Shown piece by piece: positions 39,350 through 49,327 of a DNA stretch of 64,000 bases; position 1 is the stretch's first letter; each line of letters begins with the position of its first letter. This stretch comes from Rhodoferax sp. GTDB taxonomy: Bacteria; Pseudomonadota; Gammaproteobacteria; Burkholderiales; Burkholderiaceae_C. The stretch is from positions 40,746 to 104,745 of the forward strand of contig JARLJH010000034.1 in NCBI GenBank assembly GCA_031291305.1. Direction: 5' to 3'. Made by a program: the position numbers and the translations under genes. Under the pieces are notes generated by a model that saw nothing but the letters and a program-made list of their open reading frames with translations, did not search any database and was not told the DNA's origin.

Positions 39350-41649
39350 TAGAAGCTCGTTCCGATTTGAAATTGCATAGTCTGGATTTTATCGCCGTCA
39401 TATTTCTTGATCGGTTTGGCTATCGCCAGTCGCAATGGTCCCACGGGTGAAATCCAGCTGATACCTACACCGACAGAAGACCTGAGTGCACTGGCATTGT
39501 CGTTGATGACCAGGCCACCATTGTTTCCACCAACCATGCCCAGATCAAAAAATCCATACATGCGCAGTGAGCGGTCGTTGCCAGCACCTGGGAAGGGTGT
39601 CAATATCTCCAAATTCACATTCATTTTGCGGTTACCGCCGACCACGGTTCCACTGATATCCTGCGGCCCCAAACTGCCCTGCTCGAATCCTCGCACCGAA
39701 CCCAAACCACCACCAAAAAAGTTCTTGAATACAGGGTAGGACCGCCCGCCCATTGCCTTGCCCGCACCAGCCTCGGCGTTGAAAGCAACGGTATATTGTT
39801 TGCTCAAAGGCAGATATTGCTGAAACTGGTAGGTGGTACGCAGGTAACGGGCATCGCCGGCAAATGACCACTCAGCGTTGGCACGCTGGTACCTGCCGCT
39901 GGTGGGTGCCAAAGCACTGTCTCGACTGTCGCGCGCCCAACCCATAGTGAACGGCACTGCCGAACTGGTCAATCCATACTCGTTAGCGTAATCTGCATAC
40001 GACGTCGGGAGCAGTGTTCCTGGTTCAATTTTTGTCTGTTCAACGCCAGCGCCAAAAAATATGGTGTCAATCTCCGTGAACGGAACGCCAAACCGCAACG
40101 ATCCACCCGTCGTCACCAGTTTGTAATAGCTCTGATCCTGATATGGACTGCTGGTTCTTTGATACACGTCAATGGTTCTGGAAATACCGTCTTCGGTGAA
40201 ATAAGGGTCGGTAGTGCTGATGTCCAACACGCGATTGATCTTGCTGGTATTGACTTGCAAACCCAAAGAATTTCCCGAACCAAATGCATTGTCTTGCTTC
40301 AAACCAAACGAAAGACCTAGACCGTCGGCACTGGAGAAGCCTGCACCCAGACTTAAGCTGCCAGTGGGTTTTTCGGTCACGTTCAAGGTCAAATCCACCT
40401 GATCGGGCGCGCCGGGCACTTCCTGGGTTTCTACCGACACATCACCAAAATAGCCAAGGCGGTCAACCCGGTCGCGTGACAGGCGAATTTTGTCGCCGTC
40501 GTACCAGGACGATTCCAACTGGCGAAACTCGCGGCGCACCACCACGTCACGGGTGCGGGTGTTACCCGCCACGTTGATCTTGCGGACATAAGCGCGACGC
40601 GATGGGTTGGCCTGTAACGTCAGCGACACGCGATTATTCACACGGTCAATCTCCGGCACGGCTTCAACGCGCGCAAAAGCATAGCCAAAGTTGCCGAAGT
40701 AATCAGTGAACGCCTTACTGGTTTTTGCAACTTCATCGGCGTTGTAGGCTTGCCCTGGCCGGATCGTCACCAAGGACTTGAATTCGTCGTCCTTACCCAA
40801 GTAATTGCCAACCAGCTTGATACCACTGACTACAAAGCGTTCACCCTCAGAGATATTGATGGTGATACCGATATCTGTCTTGTTGGGATCAATTGCCACC
40901 TGGGTGGAATCAACCTTGAACTCCAGATAACCACGCGTCAGGTAATACGAACGCAAGGTTTCAATGTCAGCGTTTAGCTTGGCGCGAGAGTAGCGATTGG
41001 ACTTGGTGTACCAGCTCAGCCAGCCCCCTGTGTCCAGATCAAACAAGCCACGCAACGTGGATTCGCTGAAGACCTTATTGCCCACAATACGGATTTCGCT
41101 GATTTTGGCGGGCTCGCCTTCGATCACGGTAAACGTCAGATTAACACGATTACGTTCGATTGGCGTCACTGTGGTGACAACTTGCGCAGCATATAGGCTA
41201 CGGTTGATGTACTGGCGCTTGAGTTCCTGCTCAGCGCGGTCGAGTTGTGCCTTATCAAAAGGTCGACCATCCGCCAAGCCCACATCACGCAGGGATTTCA
41301 CCAGCACATCCTTGTCAAATTCCTTGGTGCCGACAAACTCCACATTGGCCACCGTGGGGCGTTCTTCCACCACGACCACCACCACATCACCATTGACTTC
41401 AATGCGCACGTCCTTGAACAGGCCCAATGCAAAAAGTGCCCGTATAGCGGCAGCACCCTTGTCGTCGTTGTAGGTGTCACCTACGTGAACCGGCATGGAC
41501 ACGAATACAGTGCCGGGTTCAACACGCTGTAGGCCTTCAATGCGGATATCTCGCACGGTAAAAGGGTCAATAGCCCAAGCCGACGGAGCAGCCAAAACCA
41601 AAGCGGCCACCGCAGCGAGTGCGTTCAGGCGAAAACGAGTGAATTGCAT
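39349..41649 (-). CDS. bamA: Outer-membrane protein assembly factor BamA
   Basis: 766 residues. It inserts beta-barrel proteins into the outer membrane. A signal peptide ends near APSAWAID. Five POTRA domains follow (for example FTVRDIRIEGLQRVEPGTVF, RIVGNKVFSESTLRGLF, IKLVGNYLGKDDEFK, RKINVAGNTRTRD). The 16-strand barrel contains the conserved loop-6 motif in GLGSVRGFEQGSLGP (VRGF) and ends in Phe (FQIGTSF), the usual outer-membrane sorting residue. It is flanked by rseP and skp. Confidence 0.97.
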   Translation of the reverse strand: MQFTRFRLNALAAVAALVLAAPSAWAIDPFTVRDIRIEGLQRVEPGTVFVSMPVHVGDTYNDDKGAAAIRALFALGLFKDVRIEVNGDVVVVVVEERPTVANVEFVGTKEFDKDVLVKSLRDVGLADGRPFDKAQLDRAEQELKRQYINRSLYAAQVVTTVTPIERNRVNLTFTVIEGEPAKISEIRIVGNKVFSESTLRGLFDLDTGGWLSWYTKSNRYSRAKLNADIETLRSYYLTRGYLEFKVDSTQVAIDPNKTDIGITINISEGERFVVSGIKLVGNYLGKDDEFKSLVTIRPGQAYNADEVAKTSKAFTDYFGNFGYAFARVEAVPEIDRVNNRVSLTLQANPSRRAYVRKINVAGNTRTRDVVVRREFRQLESSWYDGDKIRLSRDRVDRLGYFGDVSVETQEVPGAPDQVDLTLNVTEKPTGSLSLGAGFSSADGLGLSFGLKQDNAFGSGNSLGLQVNTSKINRVLDISTTDPYFTEDGISRTIDVYQRTSSPYQDQSYYKLVTTGGSLRFGVPFTEIDTIFFGAGVEQTKIEPGTLLPTSYADYANEYGLTSSAVPFTMGWARDSRDSALAPTSGRYQRANAEWSFAGDARYLRTTYQFQQYLPLSKQYTVAFNAEAGAGKAMGGRSYPVFKNFFGGGLGSVRGFEQGSLGPQDISGTVVGGNRKMNVNLEILTPFPGAGNDRSLRMYGFFDLGMVGGNNGGLVINDNASALRSSVGVGISWISPVGPLRLAIAKPIKKYDGDKIQTMQFQIGTSF

Positions 41650-41695
41650 GGTAAAAATGAAGAAATTAAGGTTGTGCGGAGCGGCACAACAACAG

Positions 41696-43054
41696 TTAGC
41701 CGAGCAAGCGCGTGATATCGTTAAAGAGCGCGATAAACATCATGACCATCAAAAGCGCAATGCCTCCTTGCTGCAAATGTTCCATCCAGCGTTCAGACAC
41801 TGGCTTACCGGTAACGCCCTCCCAAAGATAATACATCAGGTGCCCCCCATCGAGCACCGGCAAAGGCAGCAAGTTCAGTACCCCCAGACTGACACTGACC
41901 AAAGCCAGAAACGTCAGGTACTGAATCACACCCATACCGGCTGATTTTCCAGCAAAGTCGGCAATGGTCAGCGGACCACTGATGTTCTTGAGCGACGCCT
42001 GCCCCACCAGCATTTTGCCCATCATTTTGAGCGTCATGGCCGAGATGTCCCAGGTCTGGGTGACCCCACGCCAAATACCTTTGACCGGGCCATAGGTCAC
42101 CGTTGTCATGGCCGGGCGAGAACCCACAAAGGCACCGATGCGCCCCACCTCGACACCGTTATCCGTAACGACCTTGGGGGTAACGGATAGTGTCAGCAGT
42201 TGCCCGCCACGCAGCACCGTCCAGCGCTGTGGCTGCACCTGACCTTTAGCAACAGAGCTACGGATGAACTGACGCAATTGCTGGCCGTCCTGCATGGGCT
42301 GGTCATCCACCGATTGCACTTCATCACCCTCGCGCAAACCCGCCTGCGCAGCAGCACCATCGGGTTGAAGTTCACCAATGGTGGGCCGGGTCAGCGGTGC
42401 AACAATGCCGATGCGGTTGAATAATTCAGCATCCACTTGGGTGGTGTCCAGCGTGGACAGCGCCAAGAGAACCTCATGTTCCGAATGATCGGGCTTGGCA
42501 ACCACCAGGCTCACGTCATCGCCGCCCAACGCCCCCTGTGTGAGTAGCCAGCGCACCTCTTCGAATGAGGCTACTGATGCCATCTCTGAGCCAGGTATAC
42601 CCATGCGCAACACACGCTCGCCGCCCGTCAAACCAGCTTGATTCGCCAATGAGCTGGCGGGGGGTGGGCTCAAAATAGCCTCAGGTACGACCACACCCAT
42701 CCAGTTGACCACTGCGTAGAGAAACACCGCCAACAACAAATTGGCCGTGGGCCCGGCTACAACAATCGCAGCGCGGCGAGGCAGTGTCTGGTTGTTGAAG
42801 GCCATATGCCGTTGCGCAGGTTCTACTGGACCCTCACGCTCGTCAAGCATCTTCACGTAGCCGCCCACCGGAAAAATAGAAAGCACAAATTCTGTTGTAT
42901 CGGGATGAGCCTGCCAGTGCAGCAACGGCTTGCCAAAGCCGATCGAGAAACGCAGCACCTTCACACCGCAAGCCACAGCCATGCGGTAATGGCCGTACTC
43001 ATGAATGGCGATCAACAATGCGATCGCAACAATGAACGCGGGCAGGGTCAGCAT
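41696..43054 (-). CDS. rseP: RIP zinc metalloprotease RseP (site-2 protease)
   Basis: 452 residues. This intramembrane protease cleaves anti-sigma factors (RseA) and remnant signal peptides. The zinc motif HEYGH is at residues 18-22 in the first transmembrane helix, and the third ligand lies in NLLPLPVLDGGHLMYYLWE (LDG motif). Two PDZ domains lie between (the second near PTIGELQPDGAAAQAGLREGD). The helices FIVAIALLIAI, ANLLLAVFLYAVV and near the C-terminus fit the four-helix topology. It is coupled with bamA by a 46-base gap. Confidence 0.96.
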   Translation of the reverse strand: MLTLPAFIVAIALLIAIHEYGHYRMAVACGVKVLRFSIGFGKPLLHWQAHPDTTEFVLSIFPVGGYVKMLDEREGPVEPAQRHMAFNNQTLPRRAAIVVAGPTANLLLAVFLYAVVNWMGVVVPEAILSPPPASSLANQAGLTGGERVLRMGIPGSEMASVASFEEVRWLLTQGALGGDDVSLVVAKPDHSEHEVLLALSTLDTTQVDAELFNRIGIVAPLTRPTIGELQPDGAAAQAGLREGDEVQSVDDQPMQDGQQLRQFIRSSVAKGQVQPQRWTVLRGGQLLTLSVTPKVVTDNGVEVGRIGAFVGSRPAMTTVTYGPVKGIWRGVTQTWDISAMTLKMMGKMLVGQASLKNISGPLTIADFAGKSAGMGVIQYLTFLALVSVSLGVLNLLPLPVLDGGHLMYYLWEGVTGKPVSERWMEHLQQGGIALLMVMMFIALFNDITRLLG

Positions 43055-43074
43055 TCGGAAGTAGCAGCGAGCAG

Positions 43075-44286
43075 TTAGCGACCGATGCGCTGCACTACGC
43101 CATAGGCAGCGCTACGGGACATTGCATCCAGATTTAACAAATCTTCCAGCGAACCCGGTGGCGCAGGAACAACCGCAGCCAAAGTGTCCATGTTGACGAT
43201 ATGAATCTGGTCAAACCGGATGTTGCCGCCCAAAAATGCTGCCACTGCCACCTCATTGGCCGCATTCAAAACTGCCGTGCTTCCAGGGGGTGCCTCCAGA
43301 ACAGCCCACGCGAGCTTCAGCCCAGGAAACCGTGCGCCATGACCATGTGAATCGATGGATTCAAAGCTCATGTCAGCCATGCGGGTGAAATCTAGCGCTG
43401 TTGCACCGGAGGTGATCCTGTCAGGCCAGGACAAACCATAAGCGATGGGTACCTTCATATCAGGCGTACCCAATTGGGCAATGACCGAGTTGTCCCGGTA
43501 CTGCACCATGGAATGAATCACGCTTTGCGGGTGAATCACTACGTCAATTTGGGCGGGCTTCACACCAAAAAGAAAACGCGCTTCAATGACTTCCAACGCC
43601 TTGTTCATCATGGTGGCCGAATCGACTGAAATTTTCCGTCCCATTACCCAATTGGGATGTGCACAGGCCTGATCAGGCGTGATGCCAGGAAAGTCCAAAC
43701 GGTCGCGGCGGCGAAAGGGCCCGCCAGACGCGGTCAGGATAATTTTGTCGATCTGGCTCATCCACATGCTGGCGTCTTCGGGCAGCGACTGAAAAATGGC
43801 TGAATGCTCACTGTCAATCGGCAGCAACTTGGCACCGCCTTGAGTAACAGCTTGCAAAAAGTAGTCACCGCCCACCACCAGGGCTTCCTTATTGGCCAGC
43901 AGCAAGCGCTTGCCTGCACGTGCCGCTGCCAGACAGGACGCCAGACCCGCAGCCCCGACAATGGCCGCCATGACAATATCCACCTGCGCGTGCTCCGCTA
44001 CTTCCTCTATAGCTTTAGGCCCATACAAGACGCGGGTTACAAGGCCATTTTCCTTACATTTCTGTTCGAGTTGCCTGCCATATTCCACGCTGGACATCAC
44101 GGCAAAAGTAGGCTTAAACTGCACGCATTGGGCCAACATTTTGTCCACATGGGTCGCAGCGCTGAGGGCAAACACCTCAAAACGGTCGGGGTGCAGAGCG
44201 ATCACCTCCAGGGTACTGACACCAATCGACCCAGTCGATCCCAAAATGGCGACCCGTTGCTTTTTCAGTTCAGTTTGACTGGTCAT
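43075..44286 (-). CDS. dxr: 1-deoxy-D-xylulose 5-phosphate reductoisomerase
   Basis: 403 residues. It commits DXP to the MEP isoprenoid pathway using NADPH and a divalent metal. VAILGSTGSIGVSTLEVIA is the NADPH loop. LLANKEALVVGGDYF, LPIDSEHSAIFQSL (metal-binding Asp-Ser-Glu), ILTASGGPFRR and WVMGRKISVDSATMMNKALEVIEA are diagnostic. The start at 44286 (MTSQTEL) leaves 8 bases after cdsA; the longer frame would overlap it. It supplies isoprenoid precursor for the undecaprenyl phosphate made by UppS in the same operon. Confidence 0.97.
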   Translation of the reverse strand: MTSQTELKKQRVAILGSTGSIGVSTLEVIALHPDRFEVFALSAATHVDKMLAQCVQFKPTFAVMSSVEYGRQLEQKCKENGLVTRVLYGPKAIEEVAEHAQVDIVMAAIVGAAGLASCLAAARAGKRLLLANKEALVVGGDYFLQAVTQGGAKLLPIDSEHSAIFQSLPEDASMWMSQIDKIILTASGGPFRRRDRLDFPGITPDQACAHPNWVMGRKISVDSATMMNKALEVIEARFLFGVKPAQIDVVIHPQSVIHSMVQYRDNSVIAQLGTPDMKVPIAYGLSWPDRITSGATALDFTRMADMSFESIDSHGHGARFPGLKLAWAVLEAPPGSTAVLNAANEVAVAAFLGGNIRFDQIHIVNMDTLAAVVPAPPGSLEDLLNLDAMSRSAAYGVVQRIGR

Positions 44287-44294
44287 AAAGAGTC

Positions 44295-45140
44295 TCAAAA
44301 CGATATCAGCATCATGGCCAGCGGCAGGGTAGGCAACAGCGCATCAACCCGATCCAGCACGCCACCATGTCCGGGCAACAATGCACTACTGTCTTTCACA
44401 CCAGCGCTGCGTTTCACCAGAGATTCCACCAGATCACCCACCACGCTCATGGCAGCCATGAATACCACGGCCATCAGCATAAAGCTCAAACCTCTGCCGC
44501 CCAGCAGCGTATAAAAACTGGGGACCGTGGCGCCACCAGCAGCGTCAGCAAATCGCCAGATCAGCGCCATCAGCATCACGCCCAACATGCCGCCCCACAC
44601 CCCTTCCCAGCTTTTACCCGGACTGATTGAAGCGGCGAGCTTCTTACGGCTAAAGCGTCCGCCCAACGCACGACCAGAAAAATACGCCCCGATGTCTGCC
44701 ATCCAGACCAACGCCAAAACTGAAAGTAAAAAGTTGACACCCCTTAGACGCGCCTGCGCCACGGCCAGCCAGGTGACACATAGAACGGTTAACCCAAGCA
44801 CTAGGCGCACTGGGCGGGCAAAGTTAGCCCACGCTGGTACGCCGGCTTTAAGAATCCACGCCCCCACCAGCACCCAAAACGATCCCGCTACAAGCCAGAC
44901 ACGTGGCAAAGCCTCTGTCAACCAACCAGACCACCACAGTCCCGCGCAAATCATTGCACACAGCGCGCCAGCACCCAGAGACGTGGTCATGGCCATACCA
45001 TTCATGCGCGCCCACTCCCAAGCACCAGCCGCAATGAACACGCCAGCGATCAAAAAGAAGGGTTCAGGCTGCCCATAAAAGAGTGCTGGCAACAGCACCA
45101 TCAGCAGCACCAGCGCTGTCAACACGCGTTGTCTGAGCAT
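44295..45140 (-). CDS. cdsA: Phosphatidate cytidylyltransferase
   Basis: 281 residues, about eight membrane helices. It makes CDP-diacylglycerol, the precursor of all membrane phospholipids, from phosphatidate and CTP. The C-terminal signature SLVKRSAGVKDSSALLPGHGGVLDRVDALL matches the CDS family pattern (KR-x4-KD ... HGG-x-DR-x-D). It lies 6 bases after uppS and 8 before dxr. Confidence 0.96.
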   Translation of the reverse strand: MLRQRVLTALVLLMVLLPALFYGQPEPFFLIAGVFIAAGAWEWARMNGMAMTTSLGAGALCAMICAGLWWSGWLTEALPRVWLVAGSFWVLVGAWILKAGVPAWANFARPVRLVLGLTVLCVTWLAVAQARLRGVNFLLSVLALVWMADIGAYFSGRALGGRFSRKKLAASISPGKSWEGVWGGMLGVMLMALIWRFADAAGGATVPSFYTLLGGRGLSFMLMAVVFMAAMSVVGDLVESLVKRSAGVKDSSALLPGHGGVLDRVDALLPTLPLAMMLISF

Positions 45141-45146
45141 GCTGAC

Positions 45147-45875
45147 CTAAGGGGCGCCTGCCGATGTAGGCTCGGCATCAAGCTGATCGGACGTCATGCC
45201 AAAGCGCCGCTCACGCTGGGCAAAAGAGGCAATCGCCTGGTCCAGCGCAGCCTCATCAAAATCGGGCCAAAACACATCGGTAAAGAAAAACTCGGAATAG
45301 GCAGCCTGCCAGAGCAGAAAATTGCTTATCCGGTGTTCGCCGCCCGTGCGGATGACCAGGTCCGGGTCTGGAACATGCGCCATTGACATGACCTGATTCA
45401 TGTTGACCTCTGTGATGGGCAACCCCTGATCGGCAAGCTTCTGGGCTGCCTGTGCAATGTCCCAGCGACCACCATAGTTGAAACACGCATTGAGAATCAG
45501 ACGATTGTTGCTCGCCGTTGCTGCCTCCCCCTCTTCCATGCTGCGCACAACGCGGGGAGACAGGCCACGGCGGTCTCCCACAAAGTGAAGTTGAACACCG
45601 TCTTTTTTGAGCTGATTGACTTCGCGCGCCAAAGCCATCGCAAACAAATCCATCAGGCCGGAAACTTCTTCCGTGGGTCGCTTCCAGTTTTCAGAGGAAA
45701 AGGCAAATACCGTGAGCACCCGAATACCCCTGGCGTCACAGGCCTTGGCACAGCGCTTCAGCGACTCAACACCCTGCCTGTGTCCAGCAATACGCGGCAA
45801 AAACCGCTTGTTCGCCCAACGTCCGTTGCCATCCATCACGATGGCAATGTGGTGTGGAACCTTTTCATACGCCAT
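45147..45875 (-). CDS. uppS: Undecaprenyl diphosphate synthase (cis-prenyltransferase)
   Basis: 242 residues. It extends farnesyl-PP with eight isopentenyl-PP units to C55-PP, the carrier for peptidoglycan and O-antigen. IAIVMDGNGRWANKR (catalytic Asp and Arg), AGHRQGVESLKRC, LTVFAFSSENWKRP, and the C-terminal DLVIRTGGEHRISNFLLWQAAYSEFFF are the conserved regions. It is tightly linked to frr upstream (6 bases) and cdsA downstream (6 bases). Confidence 0.97.
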   Translation of the reverse strand: MAYEKVPHHIAIVMDGNGRWANKRFLPRIAGHRQGVESLKRCAKACDARGIRVLTVFAFSSENWKRPTEEVSGLMDLFAMALAREVNQLKKDGVQLHFVGDRRGLSPRVVRSMEEGEAATASNNRLILNACFNYGGRWDIAQAAQKLADQGLPITEVNMNQVMSMAHVPDPDLVIRTGGEHRISNFLLWQAAYSEFFFTDVFWPDFDEAALDQAIASFAQRERRFGMTSDQLDAEPTSAGAP

Positions 45876-45881
45876 GGCCGG

Positions 45882-46442
45882 TCAGACCGCCATGATGTCT
45901 TGTTCTTTGCTGGCCACCAATTGATCAATCACCGCAATATGTTTGTCAGTCACTTTTTGAATGTCCGCTTCGCAACGCTTTTGGTCATCTTCAGAGGCCA
46001 ATTTATCTTTCACAATTTTTTTTACGGCTTCATTGGCGTCCCGGCGCAAGTTGCGCACTGCAATCTTGGCCGTTTCGCCCTCGTTGCGAACCAACTTGGT
46101 GAGTTCCCTGCGTCGCTCTTCCGACATCGCGGGCATGGGCACACGAATCAAATCTCCCATGGATGACGGGTTCAAGCCCAGGTCGCTGTCACGAATAGCT
46201 TTCTCAATCTTGGCGCCCAAGCCCTTTTCCCACGGCTGCACGCTGACCGTACGATTGTCGATCAGCGATACATTGGCAACCTGGCTGATCGGCACTAGCG
46301 AACCGTAATAATCAACATGCACGGTATCCAGAATGGCCGGATTAGCACGTCCAGTGCGAATCTTGGTCAGATTGTGTTGAAACGCGGCGATGGACTGATC
46401 CATCTTATTCTCAGCGGTTCGTTTGACGTCTGCAATTGGCAT
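45882..46442 (-). CDS. frr: Ribosome recycling factor
   Basis: 186 residues, the standard length. It separates ribosomal subunits after termination together with EF-G. The L-shaped fold is recognised from [73 protein letters not shown] and the C-terminal helix [19 protein letters not shown]. It lies 54 bases after pyrH. Confidence 0.98.
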   Translation of the reverse strand: MPIADVKRTAENKMDQSIAAFQHNLTKIRTGRANPAILDTVHVDYYGSLVPISQVANVSLIDNRTVSVQPWEKGLGAKIEKAIRDSDLGLNPSSMGDLIRVPMPAMSEERRRELTKLVRNEGETAKIAVRNLRRDANEAVKKIVKDKLASEDDQKRCEADIQKVTDKHIAVIDQLVASKEQDIMAV

Positions 46443-46496
46443 TTTCTTCTCCTCACTCCACAGTCATGACTTCAGCAAAGGCAAATTGTCGCTCGC

Positions 46497-47219
46497 TCAC
46501 GCATATACCAGAGTACCTTCATCTTCGCCCAGAACCACGCGCTTCAGCGCGCCATGCTTGAAAATCGAAAACACTTTGATGGGCAGTTTTTGATCCCGGC
46601 ACAGTGCAAAAGCCGTAGCATCCATGATGCCCAAATTTTGTGATATCGCATCATCAAAAGATATCTGGCTGTACCGTGTGGCCGTCGGGTCTTTTTTCGG
46701 ATCTGCTGTATAAACCCCGTCCACCTTGGTGGCCTTGAGCACGATTTCAGCCCCAATTTCGGCACCACGCAATGCTGCAGCTGTATCCGTGGTGAAAAAC
46801 GGGTTACCGGTACCAGCCGCAAAAATGACGACTTTGCCTTCTTCAAGGTATTGCAACGCCTTGGGCCGCACATAGGGCTCCACCACCTGCTCAATAGCAA
46901 TGGCAGACATCACTCGCGCCGTCAGCCCAGCCTTGTTCATGGTGTCACCCAATGCCAACGAATTCATCACCGTAGCCAGCATGCCCATGTAGTCGGCGGT
47001 AGCGCGGTCCATGCCGACTGAACCGCCTGCCACACCACGGAAAATATTGCCCCCACCAATCACCACCGCCACCTCAACACCCAGGCGAGTTACATCCACA
47101 ATCTCATCAACCATACGCGCAATGGTGTCGCGGTTGATACCAAACTGGTCATCACCCATGAGCGCCTCACCCGACAACTTGAGCAAAATTCGCTTGTAAG
47201 CAGGTTTGGCGGTGGTCAT
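46497..47219 (-). CDS. pyrH: UMP kinase
   Basis: 240 residues, amino-acid-kinase fold. It phosphorylates UMP to [22 protein letters not shown] is the N-terminal signature; [10 protein letters not shown] binds phosphate, and [16 protein letters not shown] and [19 protein letters not shown] are typical. It lies 61 bases after tsf, in the common order tsf-pyrH-frr. Confidence 0.97.
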   Translation of the reverse strand: MTTAKPAYKRILLKLSGEALMGDDQFGINRDTIARMVDEIVDVTRLGVEVAVVIGGGNIFRGVAGGSVGMDRATADYMGMLATVMNSLALGDTMNKAGLTARVMSAIAIEQVVEPYVRPKALQYLEEGKVVIFAAGTGNPFFTTDTAAALRGAEIGAEIVLKATKVDGVYTADPKKDPTATRYSQISFDDAISQNLGIMDATAFALCRDQKLPIKVFSIFKHGALKRVVLGEDEGTLVYA

Positions 47220-47280
47220 GAAAATCTCCGGTGTCTTGTGAAGGGGTAAGCGGCCTGGGTAGAACTAACGGCCAAAGGTA

Positions 47281-48204
47281 TCAACTAGCCTGTTGAGCGG
47301 CAGCCACCTGAGCTGCCACCTCAGCAGCAAAGTCATCCACCTTCTTCTCGATGCCTTCACCAACGACGTACAAGGTGAATGATTTCACCTGCGTCCCGCT
47401 GGATTTGAGCATCTGTTCAACACTTAGTTTGTCGTTCTTGACAAAAGGTTGATTAAACAGTGAAACCTCCTTGAGGAATTTCTGCACACCACCTTCGATA
47501 CGCTTGGCCACAATTTCAGCCGATTGCACAGACTTTCCAGCAGCCGTCGCCACCGCTGCATCTTCAGCTGCCTTGGCCGCTGCCACTGAGCGCTCACGTG
47601 CTACCAGTTCGGCAGGCACATCATCACTTGACAACGCCACAGGCTTCATGGCAGCCACGTGCATAGCGACATCCTTCGCTGCAGTTTCATCACCGTCAAA
47701 CTCAACCACAACACCAATACGAGTGCCATGCAGGTAAGACGCCAGCTTGCTGTCATTGGCAAAGCGTTTGAAACGACGAAAACTCATATTTTCGCCGATC
47801 TTTCCAATCAGACCCTTGCGAGCATCTTCCAATGTGGGCCCAAAGCCCTCCTGAGAGTAAGCACAAGCACCCAAGGCCGCCAAGTCTGCCGGGTTTTCCT
47901 TGACGATCAGCATGGCTGCTGCATTGGCCAACGCTAAAAAGCTATCATTTTTGGTAACAAAATCAGTTTCACAGTTAACTTCAAGCAAAGCACCCACATT
48001 GCCTTCAACCGCGTAGGCGACCACACCTTCAGCGGTTACACGGCTTGACGCCTTGCCAGCCTTGCTACCCAACCGAACACGCAAAATTTCTTCGGCTTTT
48101 GCCATGTCACCTTCAGCTTCTGTTAATGCACGCTTGCATTCCATCATGGGCGCATCGGTTTTGCCACGTAGTTCAGCCACCATGCTTGCGGTAATTGCAG
48201 CCAT
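47281..48204 (-). CDS. tsf: Elongation factor Ts
   Basis: 307 residues. It is the nucleotide exchange factor for EF-Tu. The N-terminal UBA-like domain ([30 protein letters not shown]) is followed by the core with [22 protein letters not shown] (the TDFV contact with EF-Tu) and the C-terminal module [18 protein letters not shown]. The start at 48204 is backed by GGAG eight bases upstream; the frame extends four codons further without family likeness. An intrinsic terminator lies between it and rpsB, so EF-Ts is probably made in a set ratio to S2. Confidence 0.97.
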   Translation of the reverse strand: MAAITASMVAELRGKTDAPMMECKRALTEAEGDMAKAEEILRVRLGSKAGKASSRVTAEGVVAYAVEGNVGALLEVNCETDFVTKNDSFLALANAAAMLIVKENPADLAALGACAYSQEGFGPTLEDARKGLIGKIGENMSFRRFKRFANDSKLASYLHGTRIGVVVEFDGDETAAKDVAMHVAAMKPVALSSDDVPAELVARERSVAAAKAAEDAAVATAAGKSVQSAEIVAKRIEGGVQKFLKEVSLFNQPFVKNDKLSVEQMLKSSGTQVKSFTLYVVGEGIEKKVDDFAAEVAAQVAAAQQAS

Positions 48205-48244
48205 TTTTATCTCCAAAATCAGTTCAGTTGATGAAAATCTAGTT

Positions 48245-48275
48245 AAAAAAAAGGGGCACCAAAGCCCCCTTTTTT
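48245..48275 (-). terminator. Intrinsic terminator/attenuator between rpsB and tsf
   Basis: On the minus strand A6-GGGGGC, a short loop, GCCCC and then T8 form a GC-rich hairpin followed by a U-tract. The A-run and T-run also pair, so the element is symmetrical. It follows the rpsB stop by 15 bases and precedes tsf by 41. Partial read-through would lower expression of tsf and everything downstream relative to rpsB. Confidence 0.85.
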
Positions 48276-48290
48276 GGGGTCGCGAAAAAC

Positions 48291-49043
48291 TTAGGCAGTT
48301 GCCTCGTTCACTTCCACAAATTCGTCACCACTCTCAGCAGTCACAGCTTTGACCACATCATCAATGGCATTGGAACGACCTTCAATGATGGCATCAGCGA
48401 TGCCACGGGCATAAAGTGCAACCGCCTTGGATGAGTCATCGTTACCCGGAATCACGTAGTCAATGCCTTCTGGCGAGTGGTTAGAGTCCACAACAGCCAC
48501 CAGCGGAATACCCAGTTTTTTAGCCTCGGCAATAGCAATCTTGTGATATCCCACATCGATCACAAAAATCGCATCTGGCAGCACCGTCATATCCTGAATG
48601 CCACCGATATCTTTTTCAAGCTTTTCCAGTTCACGAGCAAACATCAATTGTTCTTTCTTGCTCATAGCATCCAGACCGGCTTCCTGCTGGATTTTCATAT
48701 CCTTCAGACGCTTGATGGAGGTCTTGACTGTTTTGAAGTTGGTCAACATACCACCCAACCACCGCTGATCGACATAAGGCACACCCGCTCGCTGCGCTTC
48801 AGCAGCCACAGTCTCACGGGCTTGACGCTTGGTTCCCACCATCAGCACGGTGCCGCGCTTGGCAGAAATCTGGCGCACAAACTTGGCCGCCTCCTGGAAC
48901 ATCGGGAGCGATTTTTCCAGGTTGATAATGTGAATTTTGTTGCGATGACCAAAAATAAAAGGGGCCATCTTGGGGTTCCAGAAGCGTGTTTGGTGACCAA
49001 AATGGACACCAGCTTCCAGCATTTCGCGCATAGTAATTGCCAT
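48291..49043 (-). CDS. rpsB: 30S ribosomal protein S2
   Basis: 250 residues. [61 protein letters not shown] and [17 protein letters not shown] are the standard S2 signatures, and [36 protein letters not shown] the second half. The start at 49043 has TTGGAG upstream. It is first in the long minus-strand envelope operon. A leader of about 150 bases precedes it and contains a small hairpin (CTAGG/CCTAG, near 49161-49175). Confidence 0.98.
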   Translation of the reverse strand: MAITMREMLEAGVHFGHQTRFWNPKMAPFIFGHRNKIHIINLEKSLPMFQEAAKFVRQISAKRGTVLMVGTKRQARETVAAEAQRAGVPYVDQRWLGGMLTNFKTVKTSIKRLKDMKIQQEAGLDAMSKKEQLMFARELEKLEKDIGGIQDMTVLPDAIFVIDVGYHKIAIAEAKKLGIPLVAVVDSNHSPEGIDYVIPGNDDSSKAVALYARGIADAIIEGRSNAIDDVVKAVTAESGDEFVEVNEATA

Positions 49044-49194
49044 GAACAACTCCAAAGGTTAAGTCTAAAACCCAGCTCGTTTTGCACTGACCAAGCACTC
49101 TTGCACTCTGGTCACGGCAACACCTTGATGAAACTGGTTTGCGATTTACTTTGCCATCGCCTAGGAAAGACCTAGCTGACTACAAAGCGGATCG

Positions 49195-49200
49195 AGTATA
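49195..49200 (-). promoter_or_regulatory. Extended -10 element for the rpsB operon
   Basis: The minus strand reads TGC-TATACT, an extended -10 for sigma-70, about 150 bases before rpsB. No strong -35 hexamer is seen, which is tolerable for an extended -10. The resulting leader is long enough for feedback control by S2, as known in gammaproteobacteria; that control here is inference. Confidence 0.5.
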
Positions 49201-49327
49201 GCATTTGTCACTTCAAATCATCGCCCTCGACGAGACACTAGCATGCATCGCACCGACTTTCAAATGCCATAGACTATTGGTTTGATCGGTAGTTTGACAA
49301 CACAAAGCGACTCGCGAACGATAGAAC

